From NCBI GenBank assembly GCA_910586175.1, contig CAJUIJ010000110.1:1-8186 (forward strand): a stretch of 8,186 nucleotides of DNA. The letters are read 5' to 3'. The translations under genes were made by a program, and so were the position numbers. The notes below the pieces were generated by a model. The model made no database searches. It was given only the letters and a program-made list of their open reading frames with translations, and was not told the DNA's origin. Source of the stretch: an uncultured Muribaculaceae bacterium. GTDB taxonomy: Bacteria > Bacteroidota > Bacteroidia > Bacteroidales > Muribaculaceae. Positions 1 through 7,237 of this stretch are shown here, in pieces (the stretch's first letter is position 1; each line of letters starts with the position of its first letter).

Positions 1-66
1 GCACCATTTAATGGTCTTAGGAGTTTTGTTTTGTTGCAAGCGGTCGTTGTTTCCCGTTTGCGAGTG

Positions 67-98
67 CAAAGTTAGAACAAATTTTCGATTCCACCAAA
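67..98 (-). promoter_or_regulatory. Bacteroidetes-type promoter for a gene beyond the left edge
   Basis: Read on the minus strand, TTTG (98-95) is followed after 20 bases by TAACTTTG (74-67), which matches the Bacteroidetes primary-sigma consensus TTG-N19-21-TAnnTTTG. Transcription would start near base 60 and run left out of the window. The A/T-rich tracts at about 99-150 lie just upstream and could act as an UP-like element. A minus-strand ATG at 7-5 could be the start codon of that gene, but only a few bases are visible and no Shine-Dalgarno sequence precedes it. The downstream extension TTTGCAC is shared with the alpha-galactosidase promoter at 2696-2725. Confidence 0.55.
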
Positions 99-307
99 TT
101 TTTCAGCAAATATTTTTTAAAAATTTTTATCAAATTTGTTTAAATATCTGAATATCAATGATAAAAATTTTAGCTTTTTTTGAACACTTTTTATCGCGTC
201 CTCATCGCATTGCTCCCGAATACATCGCACCTCTCCAAAATGTGTTACGGGGTCAATATAAATTTCCGGTTGAAATGTTAATAATTCTCAATGTAATTAC
301 GGATGCT
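99..307. other. A/T-rich intergenic spacer without a supported gene
   Basis: This stretch is strongly A/T-rich, with long A and T runs near 97-150 (for example TTTTTTAAAAATTTTT). A 65-codon open frame from 158 to 355 has no recognisable domain and its last codons run into the repeat element at 308-423, so I do not treat it as a gene. Apart from the possible upstream A/T element of the promoter at 67-98, I see nothing in it. Confidence 0.5.
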
Positions 308-423
308 AATATGGAACGGCGATTTCCAAATCGCCATCAGCCTGCTTTGCGTTAATGGTGCTTTGGAAATCGCCATCAGCCTGCTTTGCGTTAATGGCGA
401 TTTGGAAATCGCCGTTCCATATT
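308..423. repeat. Extragenic inverted repeat, 30-bp perfect arms
   Basis: Arms 308-337 and 394-423 are perfect reverse complements over 30 bases and enclose a 56-base loop. Each arm also contains a small hairpin of its own: GGCGATTT, two bases, AAATCGCC (319-336, and its counterpart in the right arm). The element lies 44 bases beyond the stop codon of the alpha-galactosidase gene, so in that transcript it could form a stable 3'-end structure. Twenty-seven bases of the left arm recur exactly at 7198-7224. The size, extragenic position and palindromic form suggest a REP/BIME-like repeat or a small non-autonomous element; that class is an inference. No transposase is present in the window. Confidence 0.85.
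328..397. repeat. Tandem 31-bp direct repeat inside the palindrome
   Basis: Bases 328-358 and 367-397 are identical over 31 positions with a period of 39. The shared core includes CATCAGCCTGCTTTGCG followed by TTAATGG. The repeat fills the loop of the 308-423 inverted repeat and overlaps both arms, so the element mixes a direct duplication with inverted arms. This could arise by slippage or by insertion of one repeat unit into another; the sequence does not decide which. Confidence 0.8.
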
Positions 424-429
424 GCTAAC

Positions 430-452
430 AAGGTGGAATTATTATACACCTT
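430..452 (+). terminator. Weak hairpin with T-tract
   Basis: AAGGTG (430-435) pairs with CACCTT (447-452) across an 11-base loop, and the right arm runs into a T-tract (451-456). The T-tract orientation fits termination of plus-strand transcription, for which no gene is evident upstream. Read on the minus strand it follows the alpha-galactosidase stop codon closely but lacks a good U-tract. The stem is only six pairs, so it may have no function. Confidence 0.3.
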
Positions 453-467
453 TTTTGTACGGGCATT

Positions 468-2666
468 TTATTTGCGGGTGAGGCGGAGGATTCGGGAGGC
501 GTAGTCGGTGTTTTTGTCGTAGTCCACGCGGTGCGTCAGGGGGATTTCGAGGCCCTGGTCCATCAGGTAGCGACCTGTGAAGGCTTTCCCTTCGAAGTCG
601 AGGGGCTCGTTGTCGATGCGGTTCAGCTCCGTCACGGTGTATGTCGCGTCGGGGTCGAGTCCGGCCATCGGTATGCGCGGCAACTGCTGGTTCATGAACG
701 TCTCGGTCTTCCACCAGAAAAATACCGCGTCATCTTTCTGCGGAGTGACATACATCAGCGAGGCGACTCCCTTGCGGTCGTAGGGGGAGAGCAGGCGGTA
801 CAGGTCGCCGAGCTGCACTATCGGGCGGATCTTCTTGTAGTCGGCTATCGCGTTCTTGCATACAGTCCGCTCCTCTTCGGTCATCTTCTGCGGTTGCAGC
901 TCAAGGCCCATGCGGCCGCTCATTGCCACATCGGTGCGAAACTTTATCGGTATGCGGCGGAAAGTCTGATGGTTGGGCGCTGCCGACACATGGCTTGCCA
1001 TGGCTATCGCCGGGAAGAAATAGCTTGTGCCCCACTGCATGTATATGCGCTGGAGCGCATCATTATTGTCGGAGGTCCAGAACTCGTCAAACCATGGCAG
1101 GAAACCCCAGTTGGCGCGTCCGCCGCCGCTGGCGCAAGCCTGTATTGTTACGTCGGGGTGCTTCTCGCGGATGCGGTCAAGGGTTTTCTGCAAGCCCTTG
1201 TGCCAATCTATGTAGAGGTGGCTCTGCTTGTCGGCGGCCAGATATTGCGAGCCGTGGTCCATGATGGGGGCGTTTGCGTCCCACTTTATGTAGTCGATGC
1301 GCGGATACTTCGTCATGAGCGTGTCGACAACATTGAACACTATATCCTGAACCTTCGGGTTGGCCATGTCGAGCACGAGCTGCGTGCCGCCGCGTCCCTG
1401 CGTTGGGGTGCGTCCGGGAGCCTTGATTACATATTCGGGGTGTGTCTCGTAGAGCCGGCTTGTGGTGTTGGTCATTTCCGGTTCGATCCATATGCCGAAC
1501 TTCACGCCGGCCTTGTCGGCGGCCTCGATCAAGCCGTCGATGCCGTGCGGGAGCTTGCGCGTGTCTACGGTCCAATCGCCGAGCGCGGCATTGTCGGTGT
1601 TGCGCTGATAGCGGTCACCAAACCAGCCGTCGTCCATCACGAAGAGTTCGCCCCCCATGTCGGCGATATCCTGCATCATGCGTTGCATGCCCGGCTCGTC
1701 AATGTCGAAATATACACCCTCCCAAGAGTTGAGGAGAATCTTGCGAGGCTTGTCGCCATCGTGCAGACGATACTTGCGTCCCCACTTATGAAAATTGCGG
1801 CTTGCGCCCGAGAGTCCCTCTGTGGAGTATGTTAAAGCGAGGGGAGGGGTGACAAACGACTCCCCCTTGGCGAGGCGGTAGGCGGAATTCTCCTCATTTA
1901 TACCGGCGAAGAAACGGTGCCAGTCGGAGTCATCGGTGTCGACGAAGAGCTTGTAATTGCCCGAATATTCGAGAGCGGCGCCGATTACGCGGCCTGAGTT
2001 TTCGGCAGGTTGGCCGTCGAGAGAGAACATCACCTCAGCGTGGGCGGTATGTGAATTGCGCGCGCCATCCTTATTCTTAATCATAGTGACTCCGTGTGCG
2101 AGGGGTCGTTGCTCCACGCGGGCTTCATTGGCCCAGGTGCCATAGAGTGAAGAGAGCCACACGTTGCCCATGCGCACCGGCAGCGAGGCCGACATGAAGC
2201 GGTTGAGCGTAACGGGAGATTTCTCGCCGTTGCGGATTTCAGTCCAGGTCTCGATTATATCCTGACCCGGATAAGTGCGGTAATTCACATCTACGGTGAG
2301 GGGGTATTTGGTGTCGGCGAGGGTGATGGTCTTTATGGAGGCGCCATCCTTGTCGGTCGATTCTGTCACCGACTTCACGTTCAGGTCGGTTACCATTGAC
2401 CCGTCGGAGTGGGTTATGCTGAGGGCAGCCTCACGCTCAGGGTAAATGCCATAGGCCGGGTAAACATCCACGCCGGGAGTAAGGTTGGATATTTCGGAAG
2501 CGTTGACAGGAGCGCCGAAATGCATTAGACGCAGCTTTTGGCCGGGTGTGGCGTCGAGCACCAGCGAAGACTCCGGAGTGGAGATGTTGACTATCTCAGC
2601 ACTTAGCCACGCGGGCCAGGCGAGCAGGGCGGAGCATAGCACCGCTTTCGCGAGATTTACATTCAT
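468..2666 (-). CDS. Exported GH36 alpha-galactosidase
   Basis: This 732-residue protein is a retaining alpha-galactosidase of glycoside hydrolase family 36, which removes terminal alpha-linked galactose from raffinose-type sugars, galactomannan side chains or host glycans. A signal peptide covers residues 1-23 (hydrophobic core AVLCSALLAWPAW, likely cleavage after LSA) and there is no convincing lipobox, so it should be periplasmic or secreted. An N-terminal beta-sandwich spans about 24-290, the (beta/alpha)8 barrel about 300-640, and a small C-terminal beta domain the rest. Family motifs are intact: WEGVYFD (from W315), MDDGWFG (D345, D346, W348), YIKWDAN with the predicted nucleophile D463, CASGGGR (C511), and WTSDNND with the predicted acid/base D533. 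Length is close to that of bacterial GH36 enzymes. The start is set by the signal peptide and by the promoter about 30 bases upstream; the leader is A-rich without a Shine-Dalgarno sequence. The gene is alone on its strand with no susC/susD partner in view. Exact substrate cannot be read from the sequence. Confidence 0.95.
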   Translation of the reverse strand: MNVNLAKAVLCSALLAWPAWLSAEIVNISTPESSLVLDATPGQKLRLMHFGAPVNASEISNLTPGVDVYPAYGIYPEREAALSITHSDGSMVTDLNVKSVTESTDKDGASIKTITLADTKYPLTVDVNYRTYPGQDIIETWTEIRNGEKSPVTLNRFMSASLPVRMGNVWLSSLYGTWANEARVEQRPLAHGVTMIKNKDGARNSHTAHAEVMFSLDGQPAENSGRVIGAALEYSGNYKLFVDTDDSDWHRFFAGINEENSAYRLAKGESFVTPPLALTYSTEGLSGASRNFHKWGRKYRLHDGDKPRKILLNSWEGVYFDIDEPGMQRMMQDIADMGGELFVMDDGWFGDRYQRNTDNAALGDWTVDTRKLPHGIDGLIEAADKAGVKFGIWIEPEMTNTTSRLYETHPEYVIKAPGRTPTQGRGGTQLVLDMANPKVQDIVFNVVDTLMTKYPRIDYIKWDANAPIMDHGSQYLAADKQSHLYIDWHKGLQKTLDRIREKHPDVTIQACASGGGRANWGFLPWFDEFWTSDNNDALQRIYMQWGTSYFFPAIAMASHVSAAPNHQTFRRIPIKFRTDVAMSGRMGLELQPQKMTEEERTVCKNAIADYKKIRPIVQLGDLYRLLSPYDRKGVASLMYVTPQKDDAVFFWWKTETFMNQQLPRIPMAGLDPDATYTVTELNRIDNEPLDFEGKAFTGRYLMDQGLEIPLTHRVDYDKNTDYASRILRLTRK

Positions 2667-2695
2667 GATATTGGTGTTAATTGTTTATTATGGTG

Positions 2696-2725
2696 CAAAA
2701 TTAGTAAAACAAAATCAGGTGGCAA
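2696..2725 (-). promoter_or_regulatory. Promoter of the alpha-galactosidase gene
   Basis: On the minus strand TTG (2725-2723) is followed after 19 bases by TAATTTTG (2703-2696), a full match to the Bacteroidetes TTG-N19-TAnnTTTG pattern. Transcription would begin near 2690, giving a leader of about 23 bases before the ATG at 2666. The leader is rich in A and T, as is usual in this phylum where Shine-Dalgarno sequences are rare. Confidence 0.7.
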
Positions 2726-2755
2726 TGATATGATTTTAGCAGTGATTTGTACTTA

Positions 2756-2779
2756 GTTTGCAAACGCTTAAAAAACGCT
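2756..2779. promoter_or_regulatory. Possible operator: palindrome plus paired AAACGCTT sites
   Basis: GTTTGCAAAC (2756-2765) is a perfect 10-bp palindrome. AAACGCTT occurs at 2762-2769 and again at 2772-2779, exactly one helical turn apart on the same face of the helix. TGCAAACGCTTAAA (2759-2772) fits nine of the ten fixed positions of the LacI/CcpA-type pattern TGnAAnCGnTTnCA. The site is about 70 bases upstream of the predicted alpha-galactosidase transcription start and about 10 bases upstream of the tentative plus-strand promoter at 2790-2819, so it could serve either gene. The regulator is not identified; a LacI-type or other sugar-responsive protein is an inference. Confidence 0.3.
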
Positions 2780-2789
2780 TTCGGAGATT

Positions 2790-2819
2790 TTGTGATGTTG
2801 CGGAAAATGCTCAAATTTG
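2790..2819 (+). promoter_or_regulatory. Tentative promoter of the large secreted protein gene
   Basis: TTG (2790-2792), 19 bases, then CAAATTTG (2812-2819) gives the expected Bacteroidetes spacing, with one mismatch in the -7 box (C for the first T). The implied leader is roughly 205-210 bases. A competing -7 match, TAAGTTTG at 2899-2906, is exact but has no TTG at the proper distance upstream. Neither can be preferred firmly from sequence alone. Confidence 0.35.
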
Positions 2820-2825
2820 CTGCAC

Positions 2826-3034
2826 AAAACAACCATTCTGAAAACTCAAGCGATATTATGTCGTAAGATGGAAGGCACACTATGAATTCAAAGATGGCTA
2901 AGTTTGATTAACCGGCCGCTGATTTGCAACCAAAAGAAGCACCGGCAACAGAAACGTATAGACAAGGCGCATAAGCTTTGTGTAATATGCTTGATAACAA
3001 TAACAAATTAATTTAATAACCAAACAACTTTTTT
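2826..3034 (+). other. Upstream region or long leader of the large gene
   Basis: About 200 bases separate the tentative promoter from the ATG at 3035. I see no tRNA, known riboswitch fold or strong hairpin. A ten-codon class open frame, ATG at 2882 to TAA at 2911, is present but has no supporting ribosome site. The last 30 bases are A/T-rich and end in a run of six T just before the start codon, again without a Shine-Dalgarno sequence. Confidence 0.4.
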
Positions 3035-6000
3035 ATGAAACAACGTAACGCATTGGCTCTTGCCGGATTGCTGTTGATGTCGTTGCTGCCTGTCATTGGA
3101 TTGGCGGGCGTGGGTGATACGCTCGAAGACGGCTCCACTGTGATATGGGAAGGGACACACGAGACCGGAAATTGGTCTAATGCTTTGACTATTGATGATG
3201 TTGGCGACTTGACTCCCGGCAGTGTAATCACGGTTGAGTTTTCAACTGACGGACAGATTCAGCTTCTGCTCAAAGGTGAAGCAACCGGTGAAGTGAAAAC
3301 TGATGATGGCTGGTATTCGGTCAAATTGACCGATAATGAGTATGATGACTACAACGATGTGACCTCAGGCGAAAAATGGACATATACCGTTACCGGGGAG
3401 AATGTCGAATTCAGCTCACAGAAAAAATATGGTACAAGTAAGGAAACCGACCGGTCCATGATTAAGAATCATGGAATACAGATTGCCGGAAATGGTCTTA
3501 CAATTACACGTGTAAGTGTAAAGAAGATAGTTCCTGTTAATTCGAAAGTGCTTTGGTCAGATGGCACTGGAGTGAGCCTCAATAATTGGAGCAACAGTCT
3601 TGAAATTCCCCATGATTGGAAGTTCAAGGCCGGTGGAAAGCTCGTGATTAACTTTGAAGACGAAGTTGAAGATGTGCATATCCAGAAATTCAATGCCTCG
3701 GGCAGCGGAGGTGATTATGGAGACGGTTATTTAGGTTCGGATGCCGAACTCGACAGCTCCGTGCAAGATAAGATTGAAAACGGTGTATATACACGCACAC
3801 TATCCGGCGCAGATGCCGCCAACCTCAACAACTGGGATTTCGTATATCGTATCAAGGGCGGTTCCGGCACGGTGACTGAAATCAAATATATCGCTCCGGA
3901 TGATGCTGAGATTGAGAAGAACGAGAAACCTGTGGTGGTTGAACCCATCAAGCGCACTGCTGCCAAGGATGGCGACAATGTGCTGGTAAAAGCAGAGGGT
4001 GGTGCGCTCGGAGAGGGCAATGACCTGATGCTCCGTCAGGATTTGCGTTACAAGGTGGAGGATATAATCAAATTTACATTCACCGATGTGGCAGAAGGCT
4101 TCACGGCTACTCTTTACTCCTTCAATCCTAACGATGCAACAGCTGAGGCCAAGGAGATAATGAAGTTCCCGGTTGTTACCGACCGTACATTCTCCATGGT
4201 GATAAGCCGTGAGATTGCAGCTATCCTGAACAATGACCTTACCGCCTTGCGAGTCAACGGTGCGAACGGTACTCTCGCTTCGGCTGTTTATGAGGTGCCG
4301 GTGGTGTCGAGCGACCGTATCACAGTGCCCGCAGGTGAGACTGTTGAGGTGTTCAACGCCCAGACCGACGATCCCGATAAGAATGGAGTGCTCGGCACAG
4401 ATTGGGATGATGATTGCTCCATGAACGTTAAGATGAGCACCAAGTATAACTATGAGGTGGGTGGCTTGGTGACCGTTCAATTTGAAGGAGAGTGGAATAA
4501 CCTTGATGCAAGGGTTCAGATATTTGAGAATACATATAAGCTTGGTGAATACAAAGATGGTTATCAATTTGACATAGCCACCATAGCCAGCCCCAATCAA
4601 GAATCCCCGGTAAATTATGTAGATGCCGATGGCAAGTTTACTTTCAACATTACTCCCCAGATAGCGGGCCGTCTCAACAACGACAACTATGTTGGTCATG
4701 TGAAAGGTATCAACGGCACTGTAGCCAAGATTACCTATACAGCTCCGGCCTTCAAGGTGCCTGCTGACGCAACGGATATACTCAACCTCCAGGGAAGCAA
4801 TTACCTCAGCGAGGGTGGGGATTGGGCAAATAACGACATCTTGCTTTCCTCAACCAACGCAGAGTGGGAAATGTATGGTCGCATTCGTGTCTATCTGAGC
4901 TGTGACACCGGCGCCGACCGCGTGCCTACCAATGTGAACGAGTGTACGCAGATCGAGATTCAGCGCAAGATAGAGGGTAACTATCACCGTCCCGACGGCC
5001 TGTATCAGTTCCTCGTGGCAGCCCCGACAAGTTATGTGGAGTGGGTTATCACACGTCAGGAGCAGTTAGACTATCTGAGAGACTCCACCTCCGAGAGCAT
5101 CATCAAGGGTCAGAGGGGCCATGTGCTCGGTGTCTACTATCTCCCCCCGATCGAGGGAATCACCGAGACTCCCCACGGTTACGAGAATATGGCGCTTGAC
5201 GTGTATCGCGATCGGATGGAGCCTAAATATGGTGTTATAGTTTACTTCAACGATGAGAACAAGTCCGGTAACGTTGGAGGCTCGTATACTTCAGAATTTG
5301 AGCATATCAAGAGTCTTGACAGCCGCGATGTGGTGTATGTGGTATATCGTGCCATAGATGGCGGCGGTGAAGCCCCCTCCATCACTGTGAATGGTGGTGC
5401 TACATCGCTTTCAGGTGCGGTGGTGAGCGGACCGGATGCCAACGGTTACTATTCAGCAGAGTATCATATCAACAACGCTGAGGCAGAAAGCATCAAGGAG
5501 GGTGGTATTGAGATTGTCACAAACAATGAGAATACATCCGTATGGACTGTCTCTATCGTCAGCTTCGAACCCGGTGGTCACATCTTTACCTACGAGCCGG
5601 TGGAAGTCAAGGATAATGCCGTGGTTGACAATGAAGTGAGGATATCAGGTTTCAACCTCGATTTCGCTTCTTACGACAATGTTTATAAGGAAGACTATCC
5701 TGTGGAGGGTGTCTTCCCTGAGGATATCCGTCTTTCTCACAAAGATCTTGGTTTGACTAAGGCTGAGGGTGAGAGCGATGATGATTATGCGGATCGCAAT
5801 GTGGTGTATACTGTGGTTGGTGTTGTGTCAGATGCATTTGATGTCAATGACGAGAAGTATAAGGACTTCTATGACGCACGCGGTCAGTATAACTTGCCCA
5901 ACGTCAATAATCTCGGCATTTCGCGCAAGGAATTTTTCGCCAAGTATTGGCCTGTGACGCTTCCGGCTTATAAGGAAGTGGAGGATGGAGCGTTCCGCCG

Positions 6001-7123
6001 CTCTCCATTCGGAGAGGTCGACATACACATTGATGACATCGTGAAAGAGTGCTTCAAGGATTCCAAGGAGTTGAGTAAAGTGACATTCTCGGCAGAGTCG
6101 CAGGAGAGCACCACCTCAATGCTCGCTCCGTCCAACCGTCCGGTAAGCATGGAGACCCAGCTCAGGGGTACACTTCCGAAATATATCCAAGAGTCGGCAT
6201 TCGAGGGAACCGAAAAGTTGACTTCAATCAATCTCCCCAAGGAGGTGGAGTTGGTAGGCAAGAATGCATTCTCGGGCGCACCCCTTAAGAGCATAGTGCT
6301 CAATGGCCGCAAGAATGAAAATGCCGGCGAGCCGGTTGATACCGACCCGATGACTTGGAAAGAGTATTCAGACGCTTACCTTACGGATAAGCCTGCCGGC
6401 ATGACCGACGAGGAGTGGGAATATTATTTGAAACACAATTCAGAGGATAAATATAATAATGCCGTATCGATTGGTCTGCCATATAACTCCGACGCTTCGG
6501 TGATGAAGATTTATCCCGGTGCGTTCGACGGCATGACCTCAGGAACAATCGATGTGACAGGTTGTGAGGTTCCCCCTATGTGTGTGGGACTCGATAACCA
6601 GCCTTACTATGGTTTCCGCAGCTGGCATCATTTCTACTTCATCCGCAATGAGAAGAGTGCTGGCACTGAGGGCAACACGGACATTAAATACGAGATCGGC
6701 AACATGCCCGATGAACTTGGTCAGACCGGTAAGGATGATGCAACCAATAAGTTGACCCCGTTCGGTAAGATTGTGTCGGGCAATAAGAAGCCGGCAGCCG
6801 CTCCTGCCACCTATTCATCTGAGGGCATCGCACCGATGGCCGATCAGGGTAAGAAAGTGACGCTCGTCTACGATGACAAGTCGAAGCATGACACGCAGGA
6901 GGCTGCCCAGTACAAGGCTTCGCCTGTATGGACGCTCTTCTTCGACCAGCCGGACAATTCGTTTATCGCAACGGGCATAGAGGATGTGACAGACGTTGAG
7001 TCGGCAGAGATAGTAGAGGCATGGACGCTCGATGGCGTGAGAGTGAATCCCGACGCACTTGAGCCCGGCATCTACCTGCTGCGCGACACCAACGGCAAGA
7101 CCCGCAAAGCCATCGTGAAATAA
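3035..7123 (+). CDS. Large secreted multi-module protein with BspA-like repeats
   Basis: This 1362-residue protein has no recognised catalytic motif and is best read as a surface or secreted binding protein or adhesin. Residues 1-24 form a signal peptide (NALALAGLLLMSLLPVIGLAG). About six diverged beta-sandwich-like modules follow, starting near residues 36, 172, 316, 439, 582 and 734, i.e. 123-152 residues apart. Modules 1 and 2 open with W-x-N (NWSNALTI, NNWSNSLEI). Modules 2-5 close with a G-[TH]-[VL] strand and an aromatic-x-x-P ending (GTVTEIKYIAP, GTVAKITYTAP, GHVLGVYYLPP). Such modules resemble carbohydrate-binding-like domains of Bacteroidales surface proteins. Residues about 900-1190 contain LRR_5/BspA-type repeats (LPAYKEVEDGAF from L976, LPKYIQESAF from L1047, LPKEVELVGKNAF from L1067, IYPGAFDG with F1164), interrupted by acidic insertions (about 905-920, 1100-1145). 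The tail, residues 1314-1362 (GIEDVT, then WTLDGVRVN, then PGIYLLRDTNGKTRKAIVK), resembles Bacteroidales C-terminal sorting or anchoring domains. The first ATG is chosen because the signal peptide begins there. Function and ligand are unknown; alpha-galactosides are only suggested by the divergent neighbour. Confidence 0.85.
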   Translation: MKQRNALALAGLLLMSLLPVIGLAGVGDTLEDGSTVIWEGTHETGNWSNALTIDDVGDLTPGSVITVEFSTDGQIQLLLKGEATGEVKTDDGWYSVKLTDNEYDDYNDVTSGEKWTYTVTGENVEFSSQKKYGTSKETDRSMIKNHGIQIAGNGLTITRVSVKKIVPVNSKVLWSDGTGVSLNNWSNSLEIPHDWKFKAGGKLVINFEDEVEDVHIQKFNASGSGGDYGDGYLGSDAELDSSVQDKIENGVYTRTLSGADAANLNNWDFVYRIKGGSGTVTEIKYIAPDDAEIEKNEKPVVVEPIKRTAAKDGDNVLVKAEGGALGEGNDLMLRQDLRYKVEDIIKFTFTDVAEGFTATLYSFNPNDATAEAKEIMKFPVVTDRTFSMVISREIAAILNNDLTALRVNGANGTLASAVYEVPVVSSDRITVPAGETVEVFNAQTDDPDKNGVLGTDWDDDCSMNVKMSTKYNYEVGGLVTVQFEGEWNNLDARVQIFENTYKLGEYKDGYQFDIATIASPNQESPVNYVDADGKFTFNITPQIAGRLNNDNYVGHVKGINGTVAKITYTAPAFKVPADATDILNLQGSNYLSEGGDWANNDILLSSTNAEWEMYGRIRVYLSCDTGADRVPTNVNECTQIEIQRKIEGNYHRPDGLYQFLVAAPTSYVEWVITRQEQLDYLRDSTSESIIKGQRGHVLGVYYLPPIEGITETPHGYENMALDVYRDRMEPKYGVIVYFNDENKSGNVGGSYTSEFEHIKSLDSRDVVYVVYRAIDGGGEAPSITVNGGATSLSGAVVSGPDANGYYSAEYHINNAEAESIKEGGIEIVTNNENTSVWTVSIVSFEPGGHIFTYEPVEVKDNAVVDNEVRISGFNLDFASYDNVYKEDYPVEGVFPEDIRLSHKDLGLTKAEGESDDDYADRNVVYTVVGVVSDAFDVNDEKYKDFYDARGQYNLPNVNNLGISRKEFFAKYWPVTLPAYKEVEDGAFRRSPFGEVDIHIDDIVKECFKDSKELSKVTFSAESQESTTSMLAPSNRPVSMETQLRGTLPKYIQESAFEGTEKLTSINLPKEVELVGKNAFSGAPLKSIVLNGRKNENAGEPVDTDPMTWKEYSDAYLTDKPAGMTDEEWEYYLKHNSEDKYNNAVSIGLPYNSDASVMKIYPGAFDGMTSGTIDVTGCEVPPMCVGLDNQPYYGFRSWHHFYFIRNEKSAGTEGNTDIKYEIGNMPDELGQTGKDDATNKLTPFGKIVSGNKKPAAAPATYSSEGIAPMADQGKKVTLVYDDKSKHDTQEAAQYKASPVWTLFFDQPDNSFIATGIEDVTDVESAEIVEAWTLDGVRVNPDALEPGIYLLRDTNGKTRKAIVK

Positions 7124-7153
7124 ACCTACTTAAATAGGTAAATTGATAATTAC

Positions 7154-7187
7154 AAAGAGGGTGCATCATAATTTATGCACCCTCTTT
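7154..7187 (+). terminator. Strong terminator after the large gene
   Basis: AAAGAGGGTGCAT (7154-7166) and ATGCACCCTCTTT (7175-7187) form a perfect 13-bp stem with an 8-base loop, starting 30 bases after the stop codon and ending in a short T-run. A small stem ACCTA/TAGGT (7124-7128 with 7135-7139) lies directly after the stop codon. The hairpin is symmetric enough to act on transcripts of the convergent AraC-family gene as well, although its U-tract on that strand is poorer. Confidence 0.8.
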
Positions 7188-7197
7188 TGGCAAAAAA

Positions 7198-7224
7198 ATG
7201 GAACGGCGATTTCCAAATCGCCAT
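7198..7224. repeat. Second copy of the 27-bp extragenic palindrome
   Basis: All 27 bases equal bases 311-337 of the left-end repeat, beginning ATGGAACGGCGATTT and containing the inner hairpin GGCGATTT-CC-AAATCGCC. It lies 10 bases beyond the terminator of the large gene, outside any coding region. Exact identity over nearly 6.9 kb of intervening unrelated sequence marks it as a dispersed repeat, not chance similarity. Only one arm is present here, so the single 27-bp unit may be the basic element and the 308-423 structure a double one. Confidence 0.85.
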
Positions 7225-7237
7225 ATCTATAGTGGGC

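Noticed and set aside
158..355. 65-codon open frame in the left intergenic region
   Set aside because: It has no recognisable domain, and its 3' end is made from the dispersed repeat at 308-423.
308..397. CRISPR array, considered because of the regular 39-base repeat period
   Set aside because: Only two direct copies exist, the intervening 8 bases are too short for a spacer, and no cas gene is present.
531..1835. 434-codon open frame on the plus strand opposite the alpha-galactosidase gene
   Set aside because: The minus-strand frame has intact GH36 motifs throughout. The opposite frame has no recognisable domain and is explained by the GC-rich codon pattern of the real gene.
468..2666. Lipoprotein reading of the alpha-galactosidase because of Cys11 in the signal region
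   Set aside because: Residues before Cys11 (KAVL) do not form a lipobox and the Cys lies within the hydrophobic core; a signal peptidase I site after residue 23 fits better.
2882..2911. Nine-residue leader peptide frame before the large gene
   Set aside because: It lacks a ribosome site, an attenuator hairpin and any codon bias for a regulatory amino acid, so it is probably chance.
3800..4699. 299-codon open frame on the minus strand opposite the large gene
   Set aside because: It is antisense to modules with clear repeat structure on the plus strand, has no signal, domain or promoter, and its composition is that of a shadow frame.
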